Of a stretch of 64,000 nt of DNA, positions 56,729 to 64,000 are shown in pieces. Origin of the DNA: Amycolatopsis mediterranei (GTDB taxonomy: Bacteria; Actinomycetota; Actinomycetes; Mycobacteriales; Pseudonocardiaceae). Position numbers and translations under genes: made by a program. Each line of letters starts with the position of its first letter. Position 1 is the stretch's first letter. The stretch spans positions 2,469,489 to 2,533,488 of the forward strand of contig NZ_CP100416.1 of assembly GCF_026017845.1 (NCBI RefSeq). The letters are read 5' to 3'. The notes under the pieces are model-generated. The model worked only from the letters and a program-made list of their open reading frames with translations, made no database searches and had not been told where the DNA came from.

Positions 56729-57502
56729 ATGTCTGTCGCGGTGCGGGTGATCCCCTGTCTCGACGTCGACGCGGGCCGGGTGGTGAAGGGGGTCAACTTC
56801 GCCGGCCTCCGCGACGCCGGTGACCCTGTCGAGCTGGCCCGGCGCTATGACGCCGAGGGGGCCGACGAGCTCACCTTCCTCGACGTCACGGCCTCCTCCG
56901 GCGACCGCGAGACCACCTACGACGTCGTCCGGCGGACCGCCGAGCAGGTGTTCATCCCGCTCACCGTCGGCGGCGGGGTGCGCAGCAACGACGACGTCAA
57001 CCGGCTGCTGCGGACCGGCGCCGACAAGGTCAGCATCAACACCGCCGCGATCGCCCGGCCCGAATTCCTCAGCGAGGCGTCGAGGCGGTTCGGTGCCCAG
57101 TGCATCGTGCTGTCCGTCGACGCCCGGCGCGTGCCCGAGGGCGCCGAGCCGACGGCCTCCGGCTTCGAGGTGACCACCCACGGCGGCCGCCGCGGGACCG
57201 GGATCGACGCCGTCGAGTGGGCCGCGCGGGGCGAGGAACTCGGCGTGGGGGAGATCCTGCTGAACTCCATGGACGCCGACGGCACCAAGAACGGCTTCGA
57301 CCTCGAACTCATCGAACTCGTGCGCAAGGCCGTGCGCGTCCCGGTGATCGCCAGCGGCGGCGCCGGGGCCGTCGAGCACTTCCTGCCCGCCGTGCGGACC
57401 GGCGCCGACGCCGTGCTCGCCGCCAGCGTGTTCCACTTCGGGCAGCTGAAGATCGGGGACGTCAAGGACGCCCTGCGCGAAGGCGGGGTCGAGGTCCGGT
57501 GA
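56729..57502 (+). CDS. hisF: Imidazole glycerol phosphate synthase cyclase HisF
   Basis: 257 residues, (beta/alpha)8 barrel. [26 protein letters not shown] and the second catalytic Asp in LNSMDADGT. Partner of HisH. GTGA overlap with the next gene. Confidence 0.97.
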   Translation: MSVAVRVIPCLDVDAGRVVKGVNFAGLRDAGDPVELARRYDAEGADELTFLDVTASSGDRETTYDVVRRTAEQVFIPLTVGGGVRSNDDVNRLLRTGADKVSINTAAIARPEFLSEASRRFGAQCIVLSVDARRVPEGAEPTASGFEVTTHGGRRGTGIDAVEWAARGEELGVGEILLNSMDADGTKNGFDLELIELVRKAVRVPVIASGGAGAVEHFLPAVRTGADAVLAASVFHFGQLKIGDVKDALREGGVEVR

Positions 57503-57876
57503 AGGCCTGGCAAGCACCCGTCGAGGTGAAGGTCACCGCCGGCCTGCTGATCGGGTTGCCCGTCGCGTGGGCGCTGCTCGACCTGATCCCGGTGCTGAGC
57601 GCCGGGGCGGGCCTGGCCATCTACCGGATGCCCGCGCTCGCGCTGATGCTCGGCGGCGTCGTCACCACCGGGCTGGTCCTCAAACACGGCAGCGCGCGGA
57701 TCGGCGGCCTGGTCGTGGCGGTGGTGTTCGCGCTGCTGCACGCGTTCCTGCTGCTCGGCGCCGAGCTGTGGTTCAACAAGCTGTTCTCCGGCCTCTCCTT
57801 CGCCGGCTACGGCTACACGTTCGTCCTGCTGAACTCGATGCCGCTCAAGCGGCACCTCCTGGGAGCCAACGCATGA
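57499..57876 (+). CDS. Small membrane protein between hisF and hisI
   Basis: 125 residues with about four TM helices, no recognised motif. GTG overlaps the hisF stop and the end overlaps the hisI start, so it is translated with the histidine genes. Function unknown. Confidence 0.75.
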   Translation: MKAWQAPVEVKVTAGLLIGLPVAWALLDLIPVLSAGAGLAIYRMPALALMLGGVVTTGLVLKHGSARIGGLVVAVVFALLHAFLLLGAELWFNKLFSGLSFAGYGYTFVLLNSMPLKRHLLGANA

Positions 57877-58235
57877 CCCTCGACGCGGCCGTCTCGGCGC
57901 GCCTCAAGCGCAACGCCGACGGCCTGATCGCGGCGGTGGTCGTCGAACACGCCACGTCGGACGTGCTGATGATGGCCTGGATGAACGACGACGCCCTCGC
58001 CGCCACCCTCGCCACCCGCCGCGGGACGTACTGGTCGCGCAGCCGGCGGAAGCTGTGGGTCAAGGGCGAGACGTCCGGCCACTACCAGCACGTTCGCGAA
58101 GTGCGGATCGACTGCGACGGCGATACTGTCCTGCTGCGCGTCGACCAGACCGGCCCGGCCTGTCACACCGGCACGCACACCTGTTTCGACACCGAGGAGC
58201 GCCTCCTCCTGGCCGATGAGAAAGAGCTCGCGTGA
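57873..58235 (+). CDS. hisI: Phosphoribosyl-AMP cyclohydrolase HisI
   Basis: 120 residues. Zinc and substrate motifs [28 protein letters not shown] and CHTG(T)HTCF. ATGA overlap with the upstream gene. Confidence 0.96.
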   Translation: MTLDAAVSARLKRNADGLIAAVVVEHATSDVLMMAWMNDDALAATLATRRGTYWSRSRRKLWVKGETSGHYQHVREVRIDCDGDTVLLRVDQTGPACHTGTHTCFDTEERLLLADEKELA

Positions 58236-58594
58236 CCATCGTCGCCGACATCCTGGTCGGGCTCGTCGCCCTGATCCACCTCTACATCGTCGTCCTGGAG
58301 ATGTTCCTCTGGACGTCGCCGCGCGCCCGCGCCGGCTTCGGCACGACGAAGGAGTTCGCGGAGGAGAGCAAGACGCTCGCCGCGAACCAGGGCCTGTACA
58401 ACGGCTTCCTGGCGCTCGCGCTGGTGTGGGGCCTGATCGCGAGCGACCCGACCGGGTTCCAGCTCAAGCTGTACGGCATCGTCTGCGTGATCATCGCGGG
58501 CCTCTACGGGGCGGCGACGGCCAGCAAGCGGATCCTGTTCGTGCAGGTGGTCCCGGGCACGCTGGCGCTGATCGCGCTGCTGCTGGCGCGGTAG
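58232..58594 (+). CDS. DUF1304 membrane protein
   Basis: 120 residues, about four TM helices, with [15 protein letters not shown] and [16 protein letters not shown], the DUF1304 signature. GTGA overlap with hisI. Function unknown. Confidence 0.87.
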   Translation: MTIVADILVGLVALIHLYIVVLEMFLWTSPRARAGFGTTKEFAEESKTLAANQGLYNGFLALALVWGLIASDPTGFQLKLYGIVCVIIAGLYGAATASKRILFVQVVPGTLALIALLLAR

Positions 58595-58595
58595 G

Positions 58596-58763
58596 TCAGC
58601 GCAGCCGGTCGAGAACGGAACGCCAGGCCCGCGCGGAGACGGTCAGCTGACCGGCCCGCCGGGCCTTGGTGTCCCGCACGCCCACGACCGGCCCCAGCGC
58701 CACCTCGACACAGTTGTCGTTGGGGCCGCTGTAGGAAGACTTGCGCCAGCCGGTCGAGCCCAC
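58596..58763 (-). CDS. DUF397 protein
   Basis: 55 residues. GWRKSSYSGPNDNCVEVAL and VVGVRDTK are the DUF397 signature. GTG start with GGAGG 9 bases upstream. Lies just downstream of the helix-turn-helix gene; such pairs occur at the whiJ/abaA loci of Streptomyces. Confidence 0.85.
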   Translation of the reverse strand: MGSTGWRKSSYSGPNDNCVEVALGPVVGVRDTKARRAGQLTVSARAWRSVLDRLR

Positions 58764-58774
58764 TATCGCCTCCG

Positions 58775-59608
58775 TTATCCGGCGGCCTCCCGCAGCAGGG
58801 CCTGGGAAGCCTCTTCGCTCAGAGCTAGTCCGCGTAGCACTTTAGCATCGCGCTTATGGCCTGTGGTCTGGGATTCCTCGTGGAGGAAAGCCGTCGAGTA
58901 GATGTGTTCGATGGAGGCGATCGGTGGTGAGCCGGGGAACTCGTAGATGTCGAAGGGCCCGATCAAGCCGGGGTGGTAGCCGATCCCGGCGGGCACGATC
59001 CGCAGGCTGATGTTCGGGCGCGCGGACATCGCCAGCAGATGATCGATCTGGTCGGACATGACCCCGGTGTCGCCGAAGTTTTCGTGAAGCGAGCGTTCGC
59101 CGAGCAATGCAGTGAACCGCACCGGATCCGAGCGAGTGAGAATCCTCTGCCGTGCGAGCCGCACTCGCAGCCGCTTGTCGGCCTGCTCGATCGAAACCGC
59201 CGATTTGTCCATGATCGACCGGATGTAGTCGGGGGTCTGGAGAAGCCCGGGGATGATCAGCGGCGACCAGGTGGTGATCGTGGTGGCGGTCCTTTCCAGG
59301 TCCAGCCTCGTGGTGAGCGCGAAGGGAAGGTCGGAGTTGCTGGATGCCAGCCAGTTGGGCTCGCGGGCGTGCCGGGCGAGCGTCCGGATCCGGTCGCGCT
59401 GCTCCCCGCGGATGCCCAGCAGCGCGAGGATCGCCGACACGTCCTCGACGCTCGGCAGGCGATGTCCCTTCTCCCACGCCGACAACAGCTGAGGCAGGAT
59501 GCCCAGCTCGTCGGCGAGAACGCGCAGACCAACTTTGCGTCCTTCGCGTTCTTCGCGCAGCGAAGCGGCGAGAGTTCTCGCGGCGGGCCCCGAAGACGTT
59601 GGCTTCAT
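58775..59608 (-). CDS. Scr1/WhiJ-type helix-turn-helix regulator (DUF5753)
   Basis: 277 residues. N-terminal XRE helix-turn-helix (LRVLADELGILPQLLSAWEKGHRLP) and a C-terminal DUF5753 domain (SPLIIPGLLQTPDYIRSIM). Pairs with the DUF397 protein. The ATG follows a TATTAT by 6 nt and has no ribosome site, so it is probably leaderless. Confidence 0.9.
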   Translation of the reverse strand: MKPTSSGPAARTLAASLREEREGRKVGLRVLADELGILPQLLSAWEKGHRLPSVEDVSAILALLGIRGEQRDRIRTLARHAREPNWLASSNSDLPFALTTRLDLERTATTITTWSPLIIPGLLQTPDYIRSIMDKSAVSIEQADKRLRVRLARQRILTRSDPVRFTALLGERSLHENFGDTGVMSDQIDHLLAMSARPNISLRIVPAGIGYHPGLIGPFDIYEFPGSPPIASIEHIYSTAFLHEESQTTGHKRDAKVLRGLALSEEASQALLREAAG

Positions 59609-59614
59609 GAGCCG

Positions 59615-59620
59615 ATAATA
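59615..59620 (-). promoter_or_regulatory. -10 of Scr1-type gene (leaderless)
   Basis: TATTAT on the minus strand, 6 nt before the ATG at 59608. Confidence 0.55.
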
Positions 59621-59795
59621 CGAATCCCGTCGATTCCCCGAATGTGCGAAGGGTGTCCACGAAATGCGAGGGATCGCGTTTCTTTCCGGCATCCGGGTGA
59701 CCGGCGGGCCTGCTCACTTGCACGTCCGGCGGGGCCGTCCGGTTGCCTCGGCGCCCTGTGCGGTTTCTCGCAGCACCGCCGTGGCTCGCGGCTTC

Positions 59796-59801
59796 TAGGC
59801 T
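59796..59801 (+). promoter_or_regulatory. -10 of DUF3592-like gene (leaderless)
   Basis: TAGGCT, 6 nt before the ATG at 59808. Confidence 0.45.
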
Positions 59802-59807
59802 CGGCTG

Positions 59808-60881
59808 ATGGTGCTCGGCGATCCCCTCCGCGGTCTCGTCCGGCGGCGGGCGCGGTGGCTGGCCGTCGCGGCGGGCGGTGTGGCCGTTTTCGGGTTCTTC
59901 GTGGTGGCCGTGGCGGTTTACCTGCTCGTCGTGGCCAAGCCCGTCTTCGACCCGGGGGAGATTCCCGCCCTCATTGTCGTTTTCGCCGGTTCGCTCGCCT
60001 TCGCCCTTCTCGGCGCCTGGCGCTTGCGGGTGCTCACCGATCGGATCCGCGTCACCGCGAGCGAGAACGGCTTCGGGGCCTGGCTGCCGCCGTCGACCGC
60101 CGACGACCACGACCGCCGGATCGACTTCGCAGCCGAGACCGGCCGGTTGCGCCGGATCGCCCGCCGCGCCGGGGCGCTGATCCTGGTCTGGGTCGCGCTG
60201 TTCGCGAGCGGGCTCGCCGGGATGAGCCTGCTCGACGAAGCCGCCGACGAGTTCCTCGCCACCGGTGCCCGGGTCCCCGGCGTGGTGCTGTCGGTGTACG
60301 ACCCCGGCAAGGGCACGCCGTCGATGCAGGTGCGCTACGGCAGCCGGACCGTGAAGATCGTCCGCGACTCCGGGCACCACTACCACGTCGGCGAGGCGGT
60401 CACCGTCGTCGTCGACCCGGCCGATCCGGAGCACGTGCGCACCACGGAAGAGCAGAACGAGAACCAGTTCGTCTTCGGCCTCTGCCTCGTCGCCCTGCTG
60501 CTCGGCCTCGCCGGGGCACCGGTGGCGGCCGGGGCCGCGCTCGGCTGGCGGCGCCGGGCGCGGGCGGTCGGCGTCACCGGGTGGCGGGTCGCCACCGTCG
60601 ACGTCGTGCCCGACCGCTCGATCGGCGGCCGGAAGCGGCCGCCCCCGACCATCCACGTCCGCTACCGGGACGGCACCGGCATCGTGCTGCGTGCCGTGCT
60701 TTCGACGCACGGCGCCAAGGCGCTGGCGGACTTCACCGACCGGCTCGCCTGGGTCGGCGGCTGGGGGCGGGAGATGGCCGTCCTCTTCCCGCAGGGACCG
60801 CGCCGCCCCGGGCCGTACGCGGTGCCGGCGGCCGCGAAGACGCCGCGCGCCACCAGCGGGTTCAGCCGGACTCGCCGATGA
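59808..60881 (+). CDS. DUF3592-like membrane protein 1
   Basis: 357 residues with TM helices at about 17-42, 48-66, 119-140 and 220-245. A DUF3592-type domain with RDSGHHYHVGEAVTVVVDP lies between them. Function unknown. The next gene is a paralogue with a 4-nt overlap. Confidence 0.78.
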   Translation: MVLGDPLRGLVRRRARWLAVAAGGVAVFGFFVVAVAVYLLVVAKPVFDPGEIPALIVVFAGSLAFALLGAWRLRVLTDRIRVTASENGFGAWLPPSTADDHDRRIDFAAETGRLRRIARRAGALILVWVALFASGLAGMSLLDEAADEFLATGARVPGVVLSVYDPGKGTPSMQVRYGSRTVKIVRDSGHHYHVGEAVTVVVDPADPEHVRTTEEQNENQFVFGLCLVALLLGLAGAPVAAGAALGWRRRARAVGVTGWRVATVDVVPDRSIGGRKRPPPTIHVRYRDGTGIVLRAVLSTHGAKALADFTDRLAWVGGWGREMAVLFPQGPRRPGPYAVPAAAKTPRATSGFSRTRR

Positions 60882-61912
60882 CCGGCGATTCGTCCCGCCC
60901 GCCGCGGCAGCGGGGATGGCTCGTCGTGACGGCGATCGCGGGGCTCGTCTTCCTGTTCTTCGGTGCGGGCACGGCGTACTCGCTGCTGGTCCCGGACTAC
61001 GTCTTCGCGGACGGCGAACTCCTCGGCGAGGCCGGCATCCTGACCGGCTCCCTGGTCTTCGCCGCGGTGGGCGTCCACCGCCTGCACGCCCCGGACCGGC
61101 GGCTGCTCGCCGCCGTGCCGGACTTCGGCGCCTGGCTGCCCGGGCGGGACGGTTCCCACGGCGAGGGCCGGGTCGATCTCGGCGCGCAGGCCGCGCGTCT
61201 GCGCCGGACCGCCCGCCGGGCCACCGGGATCGCCGCCGCCTGGGCCGTGCTGTTCGCGGCCGGCCTCGCCGGGGTGATCGCCGCCGACCGCGCCGCCGCG
61301 GACCTCCTGGCCACCGGCGTCCGCGTCGAGGGCTCGGTGGTCGACGTCCTCGACCCGGCGCGGGGCGCGCCGTCGATCCTGGTGCGCTACCCGGCGCCGG
61401 AGGTGTCCCGGACCGAGGAGATCGTCCGCGACTCCGGGCACGAGTACCACCTCGGCGAGCCGGTGACCGTCGTCTACGACCCCGCCGACCCGGCGCACGT
61501 CCGCACCACCGCCGAGGCGAACGGAAACCGGGTCCTGGTGAATTCCGGCGTCATTTCCCTGGTGACCGGCTTCATCGGGCTGCCGTTGGCGGCGACGGCG
61601 GCGCTGGGCTGGTGGCGCCGGGCGCGCGCGGTCGCGGCCACCGGGTGGCGGATCGCGACGGTGACCGTCGTGCCGCCCGGCGGCCGCCGAGCGGACATCG
61701 AGGCCCGCTACCGCGACGGCAGCGGCATCGTGCTGCGCTGCGCGCCGTCCTTGCACGATCCCGGCAACCCGGTCCGCCGCCGGGCGTGGATCGGCGGCTG
61801 GGGACGGCAGCTGGTCGTCCTCTTCCCGCCCGGCCGGGACCGGCCCGGGCCGTACCTCGTCCCGGTGCTCGCGGCCGGACCGCGGGATCAGCCGATTTCG
61901 CCGGTCAGGTAG
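60878..61912 (+). CDS. DUF3592-like membrane protein 2
   Basis: 344 residues, same layout as the upstream paralogue (FGAWLPG, RDSGHEYHLGEPVTVVYDPADPAHVRTT). Tandem duplication. The 3' end overlaps the convergent TetR gene by 25 bases. Confidence 0.78.
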   Translation: MTGDSSRPPRQRGWLVVTAIAGLVFLFFGAGTAYSLLVPDYVFADGELLGEAGILTGSLVFAAVGVHRLHAPDRRLLAAVPDFGAWLPGRDGSHGEGRVDLGAQAARLRRTARRATGIAAAWAVLFAAGLAGVIAADRAAADLLATGVRVEGSVVDVLDPARGAPSILVRYPAPEVSRTEEIVRDSGHEYHLGEPVTVVYDPADPAHVRTTAEANGNRVLVNSGVISLVTGFIGLPLAATAALGWWRRARAVAATGWRIATVTVVPPGGRRADIEARYRDGSGIVLRCAPSLHDPGNPVRRRAWIGGWGRQLVVLFPPGRDRPGPYLVPVLAAGPRDQPISPVR

Positions 61913-62514
61913 CGCTGCAGGTTCGGTGCGATCGCCCGGACGAGGACCTCGACGTCCTCGGTGGCGAGCGGCTCGAACTTCGCCACGTACCGGACCATGC
62001 CCAGGCCCACCATCTGGCTCGCGCACAGGTTCATCCGCAGCGCGGTGCGGTCCGAGCCCATCGAGGTGATCAGCGCGCTGAAGAACCGCTGGAAGAAGTC
62101 GCGCAGCACGTGCCCGGCCTGCTCGTGGCCGGTGACGCTGCGGATGAGCGCCACGAACTGGCCGCCGCCCGCGCTGTCCCAGCGGGTGATGAAGGTGCGG
62201 ACGATCCGCTCGCCCAGCTCGTCGTCGGGGCCGTGGCGCAGGATCTTCTGCAGCTCCAGGGGGTCGAACGGCAGCTCGAGGACCGCCTGGGCGAACAGGC
62301 CCTCCTTGCTGCCGAACCAGTGGTTGACCATCGCCGCGTCGACGTCGGCGCGGGTGGCGATCGCGCGCACGGTCGCACCGTCGTAGCCGTTTTCGGCGAA
62401 CACCGACCGCGCGGCTTCGATCAGCGCCGTGCGGGTGTCCTGGCCGGCGGGCCGTCGCCCGCGGCGGCGGGCAGTAGTCTCGGTGTTGTCCGCGGTGCTC
62501 ACGGCTTCAATCAT
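61888..62514 (-). CDS. TetR family regulator
   Basis: 208 residues. Helix-turn-helix ATVRAIATRADVDAAMVNHWFGSKEGLF, typical C-terminal domain with an FFSAL core. Its start is 18 bases from a 20-bp inverted repeat. A GTG at 62502 is an alternative start. Confidence 0.88.
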   Translation of the reverse strand: MIEAVSTADNTETTARRRGRRPAGQDTRTALIEAARSVFAENGYDGATVRAIATRADVDAAMVNHWFGSKEGLFAQAVLELPFDPLELQKILRHGPDDELGERIVRTFITRWDSAGGGQFVALIRSVTGHEQAGHVLRDFFQRFFSALITSMGSDRTALRMNLCASQMVGLGMVRYVAKFEPLATEDVEVLVRAIAPNLQRYLTGEIG

Positions 62515-62531
62515 GACTCAACCGCCCGCTG

Positions 62532-62551
62532 AATTCAACATTCATTGAATT
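62532..62551. promoter_or_regulatory. Possible operator between tetR and trpE
   Basis: AATTCAA-CATTCA-TTGAATT, perfect 7-bp arms with a 6-base spacer. A minus-strand CATAAT (62549-62554) overlaps its edge. Confidence 0.5.
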
Positions 62552-62584
62552 ATGGCCCGGCGCCGCCGTGATCCGCCGGGGCGG

Positions 62585-62590
62585 CACAAT
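62585..62590 (+). promoter_or_regulatory. -10 of trpE (leaderless)
   Basis: CACAAT, 7 nt before the ATG at 62598. Confidence 0.45.
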
Positions 62591-62597
62591 GAGGTCC

Positions 62598-64000
62598 ATG
62601 GTCAGCGCATCCGCCGGTTCGACCGGTCCCGGCACGGTCAGCCCGTCCCGCGAGGACTTCCGCGTCCTCGCCGAGAGCCGCCGCGTGATCCCGGTCGTGC
62701 GCCGGGTCCTCGCCGACGGCGAGACGCCGATCGGGGTGTACCGCAAGCTCGCCGCCGACCGGCCCGGCACGTTCCTGTTCGAGTCCGCGGAAAACGGGGC
62801 CTCCTGGACCCGCTGGTCGTTCATCGGCGTCCGCAGCCCGGCTGCGCTCACCGTCCGCGACGGCGAAGCGGTCTGGACCGGCACCCCGCCGGTCGGCCTG
62901 CCGTCCGAAGGCAACCCGCTGAACGTCCTGCGCGAGACCATCGAAGCCCTGCACACCGAGCCGCTGCCCGGCCTGCCCCCGCTGACCGGCGGCATGGTCG
63001 GCTACATCGGCTACGACGCCGTGCGCTGGCTGGAAAAGCTGCCGGAGCTGGCCGAACGCGACCTCGACATCCCCGAGCTGACCATGCTCCTGGCCACCGA
63101 CCTGGCCGCGTTCGACCACCACGAGGGCACCGTCACGCTCATCGCGAACGCCGTCAACTGGGACGACTCGCCCGAGCGCGTGGACGCGGCCTACGACGAC
63201 GCCGTCGCCCGGCTGAGCGCGATGACCGAGCAGCTGCAGGTGGCCGCGCCCGCCACCGTCGCCGCGTTCGACCGGCCGGTGCCGGAATTCACCCGGAAGC
63301 GCTCGAAGGCGGACTTCCACGCGGCGGTGGAGAAGGCCGTCGAGGCGATCAAAGCCGGCGAAGCGTTCCAGATCGTGCCGTCGCAACGGTTCGAGATCCC
63401 CACCACCGCCGACGCGATCGACATCTACCGCGTGCTCCGGACGTCCAACCCGAGCCCGTACATGTACCTGCTGCGGCTGGACGGCTTCGACATCGTCGGC
63501 TCCAGCCCCGAATCGCTGGTCACCGTGCGGGACGGCCGCGCGACCACGCACCCGATCGCGGGCACCCGCTGGCGCGGCGCCGACCCCGAAGAGGACGCGC
63601 AGCTGGCGAAAGACCTCTTGGCCGACGAGAAGGAGCGCGCCGAGCACCTGATGCTCGTCGACCTCGGCCGCAACGACCTCGGCAAGGTCTGCAAGCCCGG
63701 CACCGTGCGCGTCGTCGACTTCTTCCAGATCGAGCGCTACAGCCACGTCATGCACATCGTGTCCACCGTCACCGGCGAGCTGGCCGAGGGCAAGACGGCC
63801 TTCGACGCGGTCACCGCGTGCTTCCCGGCCGGGACGCTGTCCGGCGCGCCGAAGGTCCGCGCGATGGAGCTGATCGAGGAGCTCGAACCGGTCCGCCGCG
63901 CGCTGTACGGCGGCGTCGTCGGCTACCTCGACTTCGCCGGCGACGCCGACACGGCCATCGCGATCCGCACCGCGCTGGTCAAGGACGGCATCGCGCACGT
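62598..64000 (+). CDS. trpE: Anthranilate synthase component I TrpE, partial
   Basis: The first 467 codons; the gene runs off the window end. Chorismate-binding domain with [43 protein letters not shown] and [18 protein letters not shown]. Works with TrpG to make anthranilate. It sits in the his/trp neighbourhood as in other actinobacteria. Confidence 0.95.
   Translation, partial: MVSASAGSTGPGTVSPSREDFRVLAESRRVIPVVRRVLADGETPIGVYRKLAADRPGTFLFESAENGASWTRWSFIGVRSPAALTVRDGEAVWTGTPPVGLPSEGNPLNVLRETIEALHTEPLPGLPPLTGGMVGYIGYDAVRWLEKLPELAERDLDIPELTMLLATDLAAFDHHEGTVTLIANAVNWDDSPERVDAAYDDAVARLSAMTEQLQVAAPATVAAFDRPVPEFTRKRSKADFHAAVEKAVEAIKAGEAFQIVPSQRFEIPTTADAIDIYRVLRTSNPSPYMYLLRLDGFDIVGSSPESLVTVRDGRATTHPIAGTRWRGADPEEDAQLAKDLLADEKERAEHLMLVDLGRNDLGKVCKPGTVRVVDFFQIERYSHVMHIVSTVTGELAEGKTAFDAVTACFPAGTLSGAPKVRAMELIEELEPVRRALYGGVVGYLDFAGDADTAIAIRTALVKDGIAH

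Overview
The window is about 73% GC actinobacterial chromosome. Coding is dense on both strands, with many GTG starts and ATGA/GTGA overlaps. A complete type VII (ESX) secretion locus, PriA in place of separate HisA and TrpF, an F420/PPOX-type protein, a DUF397 plus helix-turn-helix pair and the gene order all point to Pseudonocardiales. Amycolatopsis is my best guess by familiarity, not by any database comparison. I see no rRNA, tRNA, CRISPR array, transposase or phage gene.

Layout. 0.1-2.5 kb: DUF2567 membrane protein, M48 metalloprotease, LON-domain protein. 2.6-6.9 kb: an NrtR-type Nudix regulator divergent from nadA-nadB-nadC (de novo NAD synthesis). 6.9-12.4 kb: a mycosin-like subtilase that lacks all three catalytic residues, then a minus-strand operon encoding two small WXG100-like proteins, a YxxxD-bearing helical protein, a PPE-like protein, an alpha/beta hydrolase with an ESX-type N-terminus and a small partner. 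12.6-17.2 kb: unrelated membrane, adenylate-forming, trypsin-like and septum-domain proteins. 17.3-26.8 kb: eccC, and divergently an operon of ESX substrates and accessory proteins ending in eccD. 26.8-28.1 kb: a GH30 xylanase behind a CebR-like operator. 28.2-32.1 kb: eccE, eccB and two LuxR-type response regulators, bracketed by two near-identical palindromes.

32.2-58.2 kb: histidine genes in three pieces (hisD-C-B, hisH-priA, hisF-x-hisI), separated by TetR/epoxide hydrolase, MMPL/TetR, KptA, SoxR, split transketolase, Nudix, NIPSNAP, acyl-CoA dehydrogenase, a decayed SDR/MarR scar, an ECF sigma factor with a membrane partner, and a phytase. 58.2-62.5 kb: DUF1304, DUF397 and helix-turn-helix pair, two DUF3592-like paralogues, TetR. 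The window ends inside trpE.

Three patterns link the genes. First, many genes have a -10 hexamer 5 to 8 nt (mostly 7) before the start codon and no Shine-Dalgarno, so their mRNAs are probably leaderless. Second, four ESX-locus proteins share a YxxxD export-type motif at residues 85-93. Third, convergent gene ends carry long palindromes, one of which is made of two head-to-head actinobacterial DnaA boxes.
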